From contig NC_134845.1 of NCBI RefSeq assembly GCF_965363235.1, positions 29,390,524 through 29,454,523 on the forward strand: DNA of 64,000 nt, in the 5' to 3' direction. This document shows, piece after piece, positions 22,381 through 34,744 of this stretch (positions are counted from its first letter, which is position 1; each line of letters starts with the position of its first letter). The DNA comes from Mytilus galloprovincialis. Lineage: Eukaryota > Mollusca > Bivalvia > Mytilida > Mytilidae. Below the pieces are notes generated by a model. The model had not been told where the DNA came from, made no database searches, and worked only from the letters and a program-made list of their open reading frames with translations. The translations under genes and the position numbers were made by a program.

Positions 22381-25300
22381 AATTTAAACATTAAATCAAG
22401 GATTAGTAAAGCAGGCGAGACATTTAGCATGTGTACTCCTGTTGCTGCTTTAACCTCCAATAAAGGGGGCTGTAAAACCAAAGGCTTATGAATTAGTTAT
22501 TGTTTCTCCACGCTAGACACTTGGCATTACGAAGTAAGAGCAAATACTTATTACTATACATAAAGTAAAAATAATGTGTCCGGGTAAATTTGCCTCCTCC
22601 TATGGACAGTTACGTTGTGAACTAGCACGTTACAACGGATTATTATTTCAATCTTAAACATGACAAGGATCATATTTTAACGTTTATATGATCTCGGTGT
22701 GATACGCATGTAAAATTTACGACAAATACACAGAACCAGTTTTTACAAATTGATATAACCTAAGGTCTGAATTCAAACATTTTAATGGTAGATTTAATTT
22801 TGAACTTTCTATATATAAAAAAATATAGGATCAAGTTTTATGTATCTATGGTGAGGTTATTCGACCTAATCCAAAATTGTTTTGAGTCAAACGCAATTTT
22901 TTTATAGTAGTGTAAAGGCTAAGCAGGAATTGTTATTTGTAAAGTAACCCACGACCTCCAGCAGTCAGGCGGTCACGCAACTAAAAGATCGCTGTGGCGG
23001 TTCAATATATTGTGACGGGTACCATTTATCAATTGTACATATAAAACTACTTTTCTTAAAACTTCAAATGTGTATATTTTGTATGCTGTTCATTTCTAAA
23101 TTTCACTCTACTTATTCAGAGACAAAGATAGAATCAGTGCATTCCTTTTCAGGATTATTTTTATAATTTTTATTCAGATTCAAATAACTAATAACTGGCA
23201 GAATAGGTTGTAATGCAGTCATTTTATTATAGAATTGTATCTACTTGTATCTACTGTTTACTATGGGGAGTGTTGGAATTAAATCTGTTATTTACTGTTA
23301 TGAGACGATCCCCGTATTTATTTACTTTCATTGAACCGAGTGTTGTTTTTACTCGTATGTACATTTTTTGATTGTGTCATGTGAACTTACTTATCTGTAC
23401 AGTTTCCTCAAGTCATTTCGGTATAGGGAATTACAAGTTTTATGTCAGAACATATTGTTAAACTACATAACTTGTCGAAATTCGTTGACAGACAAGCACC
23501 TGGTTTCCTTTCAGCGCCATCTTCAGTTAACGGTACTGAAGCGTTTTCATTGGTCGAACGATTACGGAAGGTCACGAGTATTTTTAGCTATCGAAAGAAT
23601 TTTTATTATTATATTCTATTTACGGAACAAACATTTTTGCAAATATAAAGTCGCTTGAGAATGATTTTTGTATATCTATTTAATAAATATAAATATTTCA
23701 CAACGACCGAAGTAGGAAATGCCGCAAATGATTTCCATTGGTTTACTGTTCAATCTTGCAGTTGCGCGGTAGAAAATCGCACAAAAACTGCACGAAAACT
23801 GCACAAAACTTGCACTATTTTTAAGTACAAGTATAAAACCCAAAAACGCGAGTCTGACGTCATTCTGGCTAAGACGTTAATAAAACAATAAGGAGATATT
23901 CTTTTTGAAAGTAAGAATAATAGATTTACTTTACTTTTTGTAAAGTTTTTAACATTTTTAAAGTGCACATAATTGTTTAAAAACGATTTACGCAAATATT
24001 TTACCAAAATTTCACGGAAAACTTGAGGAATCTAGGAAAATTATGAGAATTTGTCATTGTTTAATAATAATGGTTTAAATTGAATTACAATACATAAACC
24101 ATAGAATTTACGTATACATATTTTTCTGATGGGAAATTTTGTACATTAATAATACTTTTTGCCGAATCACTGTCTGAAGTTTTCATGTAATAGAACAATA
24201 TTTTGTTTCTTTTTACAACCAGATTTGATAAACATAATCGAACAATTTTTGACAAAACTTATATAGAATATTCATGTCACTGGTAACAGGGATTCAGTAA
24301 ATTTAAAGCAAAGTCTTTTGCACTAGTTAAGGGTTCTAATAGGGTTTTCAGACAATGAGATAAACATAAAAATGCACATTACTAGTGAAGGAAACTAGTA
24401 CAAATCTTCCATATTTTTGGTTAAAAGACCAAAACAGTTAGTCAATCATTTTGTATAATAATACAAGACATCATTCTTGTAATCAAATATATATACATGT
24501 ATAGTCAGTCAAAACTTTAAAGGAACATTGTTAGTAAAATAGATAATTGTACTTCTTGCCAAATTTTGTCATTTTCTTCTGGTCACTTTTGAGACAATCG
24601 TTTTTAACCAAAGGATACTAAAACAATGTCTCAACAAACATTATGGTAATAAAATTATAGTTCTTGATTTTAACTTCACAAACATTCACTGTTAAGAATA
24701 AAGGTCAGGGAAACATGAGACTTACGTTTTTAGTGAAAGGAAGCTAATACAAAGTCTCTACTAAACTCTATCATTAAAAGCTTCAATAAGTCACATAATT
24801 GCCTATAAGTAAACTTTGTAATAACCAAGTTTGGAAATCTAGACTATAGTGTTAGCCTGTGGAAGCAATAACACTGTTTAAGTAAAAAATTGTAGTTCTT
24901 ATAATTATAATCCTTATTGTCTTGAATTACGTCCCACTATAATTAGCTTGAGGTCAGATGTACTTTGATACATGAGTTCATATAATATTTTTGTCCATAT
25001 CTGCTCTTATTCTCAACAAACAAGAGAACACTATAGCAGTTAGTGTTACAGTAATTATACTCTTTATGCGTAGTTTTAGTATTTTTGATCAACCTTTTAA
25101 AAGATACCCTAGGCAATAGTTGTCTGGAAATTCACTTAAAGGTGTACTTATTATTGATAAATTTGCAAGTTGTTTTTCTGATTGGTCTTGAGCTTGACTA
25201 AAATTGTGATCTCAAATATATGCCACTGTTATGTTATTGTTATGCTATATATATATACTTTTGTCAGAAATAAAGTATTTGCAACTATAAATATGAATTG

Positions 25301-25681
25301 TTTGCTGTCAGTATCAAGAACCCCTTCTTTCAGTTCGTTTTCAGGGTTTTGTCAGAGGTTTTTGGTTTAATACGTCGGGATTTTATATCCAAAGTTTTCG
25401 GTGTATGTGTTTCTGCCCTTTTCGCCATTGACCCGCTACAATATATTGACATATCAAAGTTTTTAACATTGTATTTCCATGTACCTAAAGTATGAATCGA
25501 TCATGTATTATATTATTTACTTTAACCTTTTTGTAATTTTTTGATAGTGTTTATTCAACTCATATTAACTTCACTTACTTTGAACGGATTAAAAAGCTGT
25601 ATTTTTGTTGATGGTAGAATTTTTTGCGACTGTGTGAGTTGTTCTGGTTAGGTTTTTAATTAAAATGAAGCTTGATTAAGG
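22381..25681. other. Intergenic, no gene supported
   Basis: AT-rich. Overlapping short open frames occur at 23368-23660 and 23655-23891 with no motif. Loosely similar phrases recur between 24300 and 24900 ('gaaactagtacaaatct' and 'gaagctaatacaaagtct'), which may be a very decayed duplication. Confidence 0.4.
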
Positions 25682-25966
25682 TCACTTGATGATGTCAAAC
25701 ACTTCCTTATCATTAGCTTGGTTTGATGTGATGAACTGTTGAATCACATTAATAGTTTGGTCTTCTCTTCTTTTCATTATTTTCACTCGCATTTCTTGGT
25801 AAAAGGCGCTTCTTATTAAAATAATTTTGAATTCAGGCCATTTGCATGTGTTAGACATTGTGCACCCGTTATCTCCTATTGCATGACAAATATTATTTTT
25901 AATAACAAAACATCCGATTGCATTTGCTAACGCTATCAGTATTGATACAGGCGCGCGAAAGGTCAC
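25682..25966 (-). CDS. Unrecognised open frame, doubtful gene
   Basis: The minus strand is open for 94 codons and ends TGA at 25682-25684. The C-terminal half is hydrophilic and looks protein-like (EMRVKIMKRREDQTINVI, ANDKEVFDIIK), while the first codon is not ATG. It could be the last exon of an unknown host gene on the minus strand or a chance frame. I recognise no family. Confidence 0.2.
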   Translation of the reverse strand: MTFRAPVSILIALANAIGCFVIKNNICHAIGDNGCTMSNTCKWPEFKIILIRSAFYQEMRVKIMKRREDQTINVIQQFITSNQANDKEVFDIIK

Positions 25967-26441
25967 AGTATATGATACTTACATGTATAGTTGACAATGA
26001 GCAAACTTCAACCAAAGACTTTTAAAACTGTAGGTCAACGTACAACCTTCGCCTCTCACAATGAGGTTAAAGGGTTAAAAGGGCAGTGTTGAACTAAAAT
26101 CAAATTAAATTCAGTAATCAAGTCTGCAGTTTTCATCTTCGTAAAAACAATAAATACATTGCTTATCAACTGAAAACATCAATATGATCTTTAACATGAA
26201 TATAGATTCTACCACTGCATCGAGTGTTACACACTATTTATCTTAACCACTCGAGACAGTTCAATTTTCAAATTTAGAACTGTACTAAAAACAATAATGC
26301 AACGCTATATAAATATAAAAGTTAAGAATGCGTTGTATGAATCAACGAGACTGCAACTAAACACAATCATGTATTCAAATATCTCAAGTATTTCATTAAT
26401 TTTCTTTACAGAAAGATTTTAAAGAACCTTTTATGTTTTAG

Positions 26442-26680
26442 GAAGAAGGAAACTTGGAATCTTTAACTTGCAGATTGAACCAAATATGTTTGACATATGA
26501 CTTGGCAGATGTGTTCTTCTCATTTGAAGGTGAAAATGTATCACACTTTCCAGCTCATAGAATGATCTTAGGTTTGAGAAGTCCTGTATTCAAGGCCATG
26601 TTTTATGGTAGTTTTCCACAAAGTGAAGGCGATATAAGGATCGATGATATCAGCTTGAATACATTCAAAGAGTTGATGAA
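26442..26680 (+). CDS. BTB-BACK protein 2, BTB-domain exon
   Basis: Bounded by the acceptor 'tgttttag' (to 26441) and the donor GTAAGA at 26681. It encodes about 79 residues: ICLTYDLADVFFSFEGENV, FPAHRMILGLRSPVFKAMFYG and DDISLNTFKELM, nearly the same as paralogue 1 over the BTB core. It leaves in phase 2, and joined to the exon at 27921 gives 1410 nt, an exact multiple of three (469 residues plus stop). No ATG lies before the BTB domain in this exon, so the start is upstream and was not located. Confidence 0.85.
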
Positions 26681-27920
26681 GTAAGAAGTAATCAATTGTC
26701 ACTCTGGTAAAGAATGTGGTATGATGACCTATGAGACAACTCTCCACAAGAAACAAAAATACACAGAAATTCAGTTAGCATTTGAAATTTATGGCCTACG
26801 GGTACAGAATATTTGATGTATGATTTATATATTTTGCTTTACGTCTTGTTTCGTTTGCCAATATTCGGTATGGACAGGATATTTTACCAGCTTCGATACT
26901 AGACATGGGCGTGATGATCTTTTGAATCTATTATTTCAAGGGAGTTTTGTTGGTATAATTTTTGCCTCTATGTCTTAAATTGAAGATACAAAAAAAATCA
27001 TTAAATTGCATATACATATATATTGAACGATAACTTTAGAGCATTTATGGGCCTAAAATGAAACTTTTTGACTAATTTTGTATGTAAACATATTATCTAC
27101 CTAACATAAGTAGAATCAAACTGGTGGAATAAAAAGTAAAACAATGTCTACAAATTATTTGATTTTGGATGTTACACGTCTTCTGATTGACGGAAAGCGT
27201 TTTGTCAATCAGCTCATACACATAATTATGTCATGTGATCGTGACGTCACCATTATTTGTTTTCAAAATTTACTCTTTACAAATGGAATTTATAATTGAA
27301 TTATTAGGAAAGACTGTACTATTTTGTCTGTCTATTCGAATTAACATAACAAATTTGGTATACACTTTTAAAAAACACGCTATGCAGGTTATTGAACGTG
27401 ATTTAATCATTTTGGGGCCTACTTCTTGCTCTGAAATGAATATTTTTTACTAATTTATTTTTCAATTTCTGTGTCCGTAAAATTGAAAACTATAATCGAA
27501 ACGTAAAGTAACTATAAACAGAAAACTGATCGGAAAAAATAAGATCTACATAATGTCAGTAAAGGCAGAATACAATAAATTGCACTAAATCGGAGTTATA
27601 ACTTTTGAATTTTTGAAATTTTGCAAACTATAATTTGTAAAGCATCAAAAGAGATGGGCAATACAATGCCAACTAAAATGCACAACGTCTTTAACCATTG
27701 GATGACCCCGTAATGCAAAAGTTGCATATTATCTTAAAAACTTCAACCGATTTGCATATTGAAGAGCTCCTAATAGGTGTAGTTATCCTCACAAGAGTTT
27801 TTGTTAATGGGTTTGCCTATTATTGCTGAAAACTTAAAATATATTTTACAGAGAAAACGGGGAAAAGGGGGGGGGGGAATAAACACTCGATTACAATTTG
27901 TTTTACTCATAATATTTTAG
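26681..27920 (+). other. Intron of BTB-BACK gene 2
   Basis: Phase-2 intron of 1240 bp, GTAAGA to TTTTAG, at the same codon as in the paralogues. Apart from the R1 fragment at its start it is AT-rich, with a G run near 27868. Confidence 0.8.
26695..26760 (-). repeat. R1 fragment in the intron of BTB-BACK gene 2
   Basis: 'aagaatgtggtatgatgacc' and 'tatgagacaactctccacaa' match the 'ccacatcttc' end of R1 in inverted orientation. It starts only about 15 bp after the splice donor. Confidence 0.55.
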
Positions 27921-29091
27921 GTATCTATATACCGATTATCTTCAGCTTACCAAAGAATCCGTCATTCCTTTATTGTATGCCGCTCAGAAGTATATGATAG
28001 CAGGGTTAATCTCAAAATGTGAGAATTATCTACAAGATAGTTTAGCTGTTAAAAATGCATGTACACTTTTCAGTCATGCAAACCTTTTCACAATGACTAA
28101 ACTGAGAGCTAATGCACTCAAATGCATAGCAGATAATGCAATCGATGTTTTAAAAGATGACGATGTTCTCTTGCTCTTACCAAAAGACTTAGTTGAAATT
28201 CTTGAGCTTGATTCACTTTGTGTACAAGAAGTAGACGTTATCCGTGCTGTGCTGAAGTGGGTGGACCGTAAACTGACGAAGTCCAAGAACAAAATTGACG
28301 GAAAATCCAGACGAGAAGTTCTTCTCAAAGATGGTATTCTATTTACTATGCCAATTCCTCTACTTTCCATTGACGAGTTCACGTCAGTTGTAATCCCGAG
28401 TGGTGTTCTGACAGACGAAGAACAGTTACAGATTTTTAAAGCTATAACAATTCCTAATAAGGCATTAGCATGCGGAAAATTTAGAGTCAGTCCAAGAAAA
28501 GGAGGGAGGGTTGTGGAAGTGTTCGTTAACGATATAGTGTATCCAGGTAATAACCGGTCAAGTGATATCAATACCGGCAGGGCTTCTCTATGTTTGACTA
28601 ATATGGAACCTGAAAATTTATATGTGAAAGCAAACAAAAGAATTAAGATTCAATCAGTTACCCTCAAACCACAATTCGAACAACCAGGCCCGAATAAATG
28701 CCATTTTAAAGTTGATTTTAAAACTGTTACCAGTATGCAAAACGTATTTCCAAGAATGACCGATATGTATGACTGCTGCTTTGACTATGACGGTAGTATT
28801 GGAACTGGGGAAGGCACAATGCATATAACATTTGAGGACAGAGCTTGTAAATTTCTAATTGACAAAGTTATTCCAGAAAATGAGATATTAGTTATGACAA
28901 TCAAACCAAATATTTCTAATGAAAATTGTATGTGGGGAGTAAACCAACACTTGATCCAGATCTTACCACAAACATACGGAATGGTGAATGGTATGATGTA
29001 TGAACACAAGTTATCTCAACAAACAACTCTGTACTTGGCACTTACAGGCGGACATTTAGTACAAAGTTTCGAGGTAGTGGAAATTTGCTGA
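27921..29091 (+). CDS. BTB-BACK protein 2, terminal exon
   Basis: Starts YLYTDYLQLTKESV (end of BTB) and continues with YAAQKYMIAGLISKCENYL, the BACK domain with VLKWVDRKL, the linker FTSVVIPSGVLTDEEQLQ and the C-terminal domain (RVVEVFVNDIVYPGNN, VKANKRIKIQSVTLKPQF, LALTGGHLVQSFEVVE). TGA is at 29089-29091 and AATAAA at 29211. It is uninterrupted and about 20 residues longer than paralogue 1 because of an insertion in the C-terminal domain (DMYDCCFDYDGSIGTGEG). Expected role as for paralogue 1. The minus-strand frame across it is a shadow. Confidence 0.88.
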
Positions 29092-29219
29092 AATAACTTA
29101 ACAGTTATTCTCTTTAATCAACAAATCTAAATATAAAAAAACTTTTCTTTCATAACTATTTATCAGAATATATTTTGACAATTATATAAAACACAAGCAT
29201 TTTTAACCACAATAAAATA

Positions 29220-29939
29220 CTAGTATATAAGAGATGGGAAGCATGCGCAAATGAATCATGCTATTACGCAAGACGTTTTTTTTTAATTAAGATATGTACA
29301 CAATTTGTTTTTCGAAGCATCGAAATTAAATATTCAACGATTTTAAAAATAGTAAGCACAGTATTGGTTTTGCACTGTTGAATGTCGTAAAGCGATCTAG
29401 CTATAGTTGCTACCTTCTTCGTCATTTGGTATCTGATGGATAGGTGTCTCATTTGCAACCATAAAACATCTTCTGCACTACAGACAATTGGGACCTTCAA
29501 AATATCTCGTTCGAAATATAATGCAGGCTACGCATTAAATCCAATCTGTAAGATAAAAGTACAGTTTATTGTCAAGGGAATTTTTGACGACGTTAACATA
29601 ATATTTTTTCATCGAAAAGCAAAAGCATGATTTCTTTCTTTTGGCCGAAAACTGCAGGCATACCAATATATCTGAGCCCTGTCTATTTTTTTCAATTTTT
29701 CACGACGAGTTTGTCCTTAATCCGTTGTTTTCTGTTTACAAATTTGTGGACTTCTTTATATTTTCATTTTTCTATGAATATGGTTGCCTTTTTTATGTCT
29801 TCCAATCCGGTTAATAGAATAAATAAAGAAAATGATGAGACTTTGTTTGTGCATATAAGTATATACTTTTAATGCACTAGACGTATACAATTGATAATGG
29901 AAATGGGGAATTTGTCAAAGAGACAACAGCTTGACAAAA
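29220..29939. other. 3' flank of BTB-BACK gene 2 and intergenic DNA
   Basis: Contains a short R1-like fragment near 29425-29475 ('ggataggtgtctcatttgca' and 'aaaacatcttc'). No coding region is supported. Confidence 0.4.
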
Positions 29940-30085
29940 GGGCAAACACAGCCGAAGGTCACCAAAAGGTCTTCAACAAACTTAGAAATTCCCGTACCAA
30001 GAGAAGGATTTCAGCTGGCCCCTTATCAAAACTGTGTACTAGTTCAGTGATTATGGACGACAAACCAAACTCCAAAACATATCAA
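29940..30085 (-). repeat. Dispersed repeat R2 fragment
   Basis: Contains 'ggtcaccaaaaggtcttcaa', 'tttcagctggccccttatca' and 'ctagttcagtgattatggac', the same block order as the R2 copies at 1112 and 10066. Confidence 0.6.
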
Positions 30086-30139
30086 TAAACTAAAATTTAA
30101 AAACAAACATACTTGCCTAACAACGGACTTATGTTTGGT

Positions 30140-30300
30140 TAACATAGATACCAGAATTAACTTTAGAATTTACGCCAGTCTACAAAAGACTCATCAGTGA
30201 CGCTCAAATCTGGATAGGTTAAAAAGCCAAATAAAGTACGAATTGGAAGAGCATTGAGGACCAAAATTTCTAAAGGTTTTGCCAAATACAGCTTAGGTAC
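30140..30300 (+). repeat. Dispersed repeat R5
   Basis: Blocks 'ctcatcagtgacgctcaaat', 'aaagccaaataaagtacgaa' and 'gaagagcattgaggaccaaa' recur in order at 39645-39800, and the first recurs inverted at 11270. Confidence 0.65.
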
Positions 30301-30394
30301 TATATTCCTGAGGTAGAAAAGCCGTAGTATTTCAAAAGTTCAAAAGTTTTGTAAACAGTTAATTTACAGAGATATTCAAAATAAGTCAATTCCT

Positions 30395-30510
30395 TATTAT
30401 GACAAAAAGAACTCCGTGCAAAATTCAAACCTAAAATCCCTAATCATATGGCACAACATAAAGAACAAACATATCAAACGAATAGACATATTCCTGACTC
30501 GCATTTTCTT
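30395..30510 (+). repeat. Dispersed repeat R4 fragment
   Basis: Contains 'catatggcacaacataaaga', 'caaacgaatagacatattcc' and 'ctgactcgcattttctta', matching 7930-8020. Confidence 0.5.
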
Positions 30511-30933
30511 AAGTAGAAATCCAAGTCAATGTTATTATATAACGATCAAATATCGATAGAGAAATCGAAATCGATTTGATATTGCCTGTTATCTGTTGTT
30601 ATAAAGAGGAGAAATATAACAAATGATATTCAAAATTATAAGTTCAAAGGAAACTGAGAATGGCATGGCCAAAAAACAAAAAAACAAAAATGATCATCAA
30701 AAGATAAAAGTAGTTTACAAAACACAACATAGAAAATTAAAGACTGGTCAACACGAACACCATCACATGTGCAACCCGTAGCAATGCTCATAAAAGTACA
30801 AACCCGTTGATTAGTTATTCTATAAGTCACATTCCTGGAAAAGAGGACGTGGTGGTAAAAACGACATACATAGCCGTCGTCATCTGGGAAACAGATTTTC
30901 CATAACGGTCATCAAACTTGGGATAGTGTTTGT

Positions 30934-31519
30934 AAAAGGAGTAGGTCCGGTAAGGACCGATTTTGGCCTCAAATTTCAGGTTCATCTGAGGAAAGATTTT
31001 GACCACTTTTTAAACACTTAAGTGTCTATTTCATTTGATTCAATTAGTTAATGTGAAAGATTTTAACTTATTTAGTCATTAAAATCGATCTGAGTCAAGC
31101 TCAAGTATGAAAAATCTACCAAATATGCCGAAAAATGTCACTTTTCAGACGGTTTTTGTCAAAATTGAAAGTGGCCGCATCCGTGTTCATCCTCAACCTT
31201 TATATATGTTATGTATTATCATAAAATACAACTTGCATTTCAATATTAATGATGAACACGAATGCGGCCACTTCCGTTTTACACGAAAACCGTCTAAAAT
31301 TTAACTAAAATGCTAGAATTGTGAAGATTTCAGTAATTTAGCATGACTTAATGGTGCTAGTACCCGATATATGTGCATTGTATTGTCAAAAACAGCCCAT
31401 ATTTATGTAGCAGAAGCATTCTACTGTCCAATTAATAACTAAAAGTTTACATTTTAACAGTTTTGTAAAACTGCTATATTTTGGGGCCAAAAAGGGGTCT
31501 TACTGAACCTACTCCTTTT
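30934..31519. mobile_element. TIR element, 586 bp
   Basis: The left end 'AAAAGGAGTAGGTCCGGTAA' matches the reverse complement of the right end with about three differences, continuing into 'GACC..TTTTGGCC'. A second inverted pair sits inside: 'gaaagtggccgcatccgtgt' at about 31168 against 'aacacgaatgcggccacttc' at about 31256. No ORF beyond short frames. Fits a MITE, a non-autonomous DNA transposon. Confidence 0.65.
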
Positions 31520-31684
31520 CAAAATAACGACTTCTTATTCACAACTGGGGACTCTTGGTTTAATAGCTTACTAAGTAGTAGTTAACCTCTTTCAAAGAAA
31601 TCGGGATAGGAAAAACAAGCTCTTGATTGTCGTATTAGATTGGAGATATTTGTTTGGGAAATTTATAATTTTATACCCAATGAT
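31520..31684. other. Short gap before the tyrosine-recombinase retrotransposon
   Basis: Nothing recognised. It separates the TIR element from the A1 repeat. Confidence 0.5.
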
Positions 31685-31864
31685 ATGTATTTATCAAAGT
31701 TGTACAAAAGTCGAACATGAAGAATGTTGTTGTTGTTTATAGTTAACACGTGTTTAGTTATTTATAGTAAGGTCGGTTTGAAAGGGGTTTAAAGTTTTAT
31801 GCACGAGTGAATTCAGGTAGTTTATAGTCATTCGAGCCATTGCAGTTAAAGTGACCAGTAGCAC
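31685..31864 (+). repeat. Split direct repeat A1
   Basis: 180 bp from 'atgtatttatcaaagttgta' to 'accagtagcac', repeated at 37892-38071 with only a few differences. Confidence 0.9.
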
Positions 31865-31899
31865 ATAATATACCCGCTTCATATAACACGTGTGTTGGT

Positions 31900-32634
31900 A
31901 TGGCAAGTTCCGAAAGAGAAGAAAGTCCACCGTCAAGACATTCTGACATTAATGTTACAGATCGAGATACTGTAACGAAGATTGCAGATATCACTTTCAA
32001 CAACTTCGAGCAGTACTTCGACAGCAAAATTGGCAGCCTGAAGAGAGAACACAAAGAGGACGCGACTAATAAATCCGAAAGAGTGGTAAAACAACTTAAA
32101 TCAGAACATTCGTATAAGTTTAAGTTTAATGGTAATCAGGTCCAACATGAATTCAACTCGGATATTGACTACGAGGTATCCAGGATTAAACGCGCAGCAG
32201 AGCGTGAGGACTATTCCAAAGTCCGTGACATTTGTTCCGACATCAGAGATAAGATTCACAAGAGAAACAAATGCATTAAGATTGCCGATAAGTCGCCAGC
32301 AGGGTGGGATACAGTGAAGGAATACATGTCTGATGACCTTGCTTCAGATTCGGAGGACGAAAAGAAGATTCGGTCGGCGGAAACTCGAGCTATGCGTGGT
32401 AAGAAGCAGAAGGAACAAGCACGCGGTAAACATAGGAATGGTGGAAATCCTTCAACTAGGACAGCACCCGAAGATCTTCCGTCTACTTCAAATTCTACAA
32501 ACCGTAATTTTCGTCCCTACCAGTATGAAAAGCAAGTCGGACCCAAGTCGACAGATCGCTGCTTCAGATGTAACTGTCAAGGACATTGGAGACGTGATTG
32601 CACAAGATACAACAAGACAACGAACGGAAATTAA
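31900..32634 (+). CDS. Gag-like ORF1 of the Ngaro-type element
   Basis: ATG at 31900, TAA at 32632-32634, 244 residues. The protein is charged. Near its C-terminus it has a CCHC zinc knuckle, CFRCNCQGHWRRDC (C-x2-C-x4-H-x4-C), as in Gag proteins that bind the element RNA. The N-terminal half is rich in Lys, Glu and Asp (ERVVKQLKSEHSYKFKF, AEREDYSKVRDICSDIRDK). It starts 35 bp after the A1 repeat. The RT frame downstream is different (frame 2 against frame 1). Intact in this copy. Confidence 0.8.
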   Translation: MASSEREESPPSRHSDINVTDRDTVTKIADITFNNFEQYFDSKIGSLKREHKEDATNKSERVVKQLKSEHSYKFKFNGNQVQHEFNSDIDYEVSRIKRAAEREDYSKVRDICSDIRDKIHKRNKCIKIADKSPAGWDTVKEYMSDDLASDSEDEKKIRSAETRAMRGKKQKEQARGKHRNGGNPSTRTAPEDLPSTSNSTNRNFRPYQYEKQVGPKSTDRCFRCNCQGHWRRDCTRYNKTTNGN

Positions 32635-32639
32635 AGATA

Positions 32640-33475
32640 TAAATGATAAGTATTCTTTAAATCTTATTGATACTGAAAATCTTGGTAAAAATGAACATTT
32701 AGATATTATTCAATTAGATTCATTTGAATATGAAAAATCTTTTCAGTCTGCATCTGTGAAAGGGAGATTAAAAGAACATATAAACTATTGGCAAGAAATT
32801 GATACAAATACATTTGTTTTAGACATTATTAAAAACGGTTATTCCATCCCGTTTATCACAATTCCGCCAGTTATGTTTAACGAGAACAATAAGTCAGCTT
32901 ATAATAATGCTGAATTTGTTTCAGAAGCTATTACAGATTTACTTAGAAATAATTGTATTGTACAGGTAAAATCGAGACCTCATGTTGTCAATCCACTCAC
33001 TGTTTCAGTTCAAAGTTCAGGGAAAAAGAGGTTAATTCTTGATTTACGTTTAGTTAACGAACACGTTTGGAAGAGTAAAATTAAGTTTGAGGATTGGAGA
33101 GTTGCTTTGCAGTATTTTGATAAAAATAATTACACGTTTAAATTCGATTTAAGGTCGGGATATCATCATTTGGACATTGAACAATCTTGCCATACCTATT
33201 TAGGTTTTTCATGGAAACAGAATTTCTATGTGTTCACGGTTTTACCTTTTGGATTGTCATTCAGTCCTTATATATTTACTAAATGCCTAAGACCGCTAGT
33301 TAAACACTGGAGAAAATGTGGAATTCGCATTGTTTTATATCTTGATGACGGATGGGGAACGAACAGTACTTTTGATTCTTGTAATGCAGATTCAAATTTT
33401 GTTTTAAAATCCTTGACAGAAGCAGGTTTTGTAATAAATACAGAAAAATCTGTTTGGAAACGTGTCAGGAGTTAA
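32640..33475 (+). pseudogene. Reverse transcriptase of the Ngaro-type element, 5' part
   Basis: Open in a different frame from ORF1; the frame is open from 32333, but homology to RTs starts after the ORF1 stop. Motifs in order: KKRLILDLRLVNEHV, FKFDLRSGYHHLDI, FVFxVLPFGLSFSPYIFTK-like (YVFTVLPFGLSFSPYIFTK) and the catalytic YLDDGWG at about 33339. The frame ends in TAA at 33473-33475 because of a net one-base loss near 33461-33466; the sequence carries on in another frame. The RT copies element RNA to DNA. Its mode of expression after ORF1 is not clear from this copy. Confidence 0.8.
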
Positions 33476-34640
33476 TATGGTTAGGTATAATTTGGAATTC
33501 GAAAACGCACACTATTCATATTACCGACAAACGAGTTTTAGATCTCACTCTTAGCATTGATCACGTGGTAAATAGTTTACCTTCTATTTCTGCACGAAAT
33601 TTAGCTAGAATAACGGGACGTATTGTTTCTATGTCACCTGTACTAGGTAACGTGACGAGATTGATGACCAGAAATATTTATAAGTTGATTGAATCTAGAG
33701 TGTCATGGGATTATACATTCAAATTATCGGACCAAGATGTTATAAACGAGTTGTTATTTTGGAAAGTACATGTTTCTAAACTAAATGTAAAGTGTTTGTC
33801 GGATTATAAGATTCCTACTGTAGTTATGTATTCTGATGCAAGCAGTTTTGCCTGTGGTGCATATTCGTGTCAATTAGATGATAAAATATTTCACAAAATG
33901 TGGTCTGAGGATGAAAGAAAAAGGAGTTCTACGTGGAGAGAAATGTATGCCATAAAAAGTTGCTTAGAAACTTTTCAGTATCAGTTAGTCGGGAAAGTAG
34001 TGAAATGGTTCACGGATTGCCTTAATTGTATTCATATTATTCAGACAGGTAGTCAAAACCTGATTTACATCAGTTAGCTATGACCAAATTTTCAGTATGT
34101 GTTAAAAATTCGATATATTTAGATAAACAGTGGATTCCTAGAGATCAAAATGTCTAGGCTGATTCCTTAAGTAGGATTTTTTATTATGATGATTGGAGTG
34201 TGACTGATGATTTTTTTTCATTTTATAGATGACTTGTTTGGGCCGCATACATGCGATAGATTTGCGGATAGCAATAATAATAAAATTGCTAGTTTTAATT
34301 CAAAATTTTATACACAAGATACATCAGGTGTTGACGCTTTTGCATTTAATTGGCTAAACGAAAATAATTGGTCAATGCCACCTATTAACTTAATTAGCCG
34401 AGTGATAAAACACAGCGTAGCTTGTAAAGCTAGATGTACGTTAGTGGTCCCGAAGTGGATATCTGCATCATATTGGCCATTATTATTTCAAAGAAACATG
34501 TTATGTCAACCTTACATCGCAGATATTTTAGAATTTAAAGATGCAAGAGATATTTATAAACACGGATCAAATAAAAAGTCTTTATTTGGATCAGATAGAT
34601 TTACAGGCAGTGTTCTTGTTGTTCGCATTGTTCCTTAATA
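33454..34640 (+). pseudogene. RT thumb, RNase H and downstream domain of the Ngaro-type element
   Basis: Continues the RT (LIWLGIIWNSKTHTIHI), then RNase H with VVMYSDASSFACGAY, TWREMYAIKSCL and VKWFTDCLNCI, giving the catalytic D, E and D. The frame stops at 34077 through a one-base shift. The next frame continues with IYLDKQWIPRDQN, a TAG stop at 34155-34157, and ADSLSR. A further shift near 34210 leads to HTCDRFADSNNNKIASFN and FNWLNENNWSMPPI, a block typical after RNase H in DIRS/Ngaro elements. The last frame ends at 34638. The region is clearly decayed. Confidence 0.8.
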
Positions 34641-34744
34641 ATGTTATATTGTACAAATAAAATTGAAGATCTCAATGAATTAGTTTGGTCAAGTATTTAT
34701 AGGTATTTGAAGTTATTATTTATATTGATACAAAATAGTTGGTT

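Noticed and set aside
28074-28637. 187-codon minus-strand frame
   Set aside because: Antisense shadow of the BTB-BACK terminal exon.
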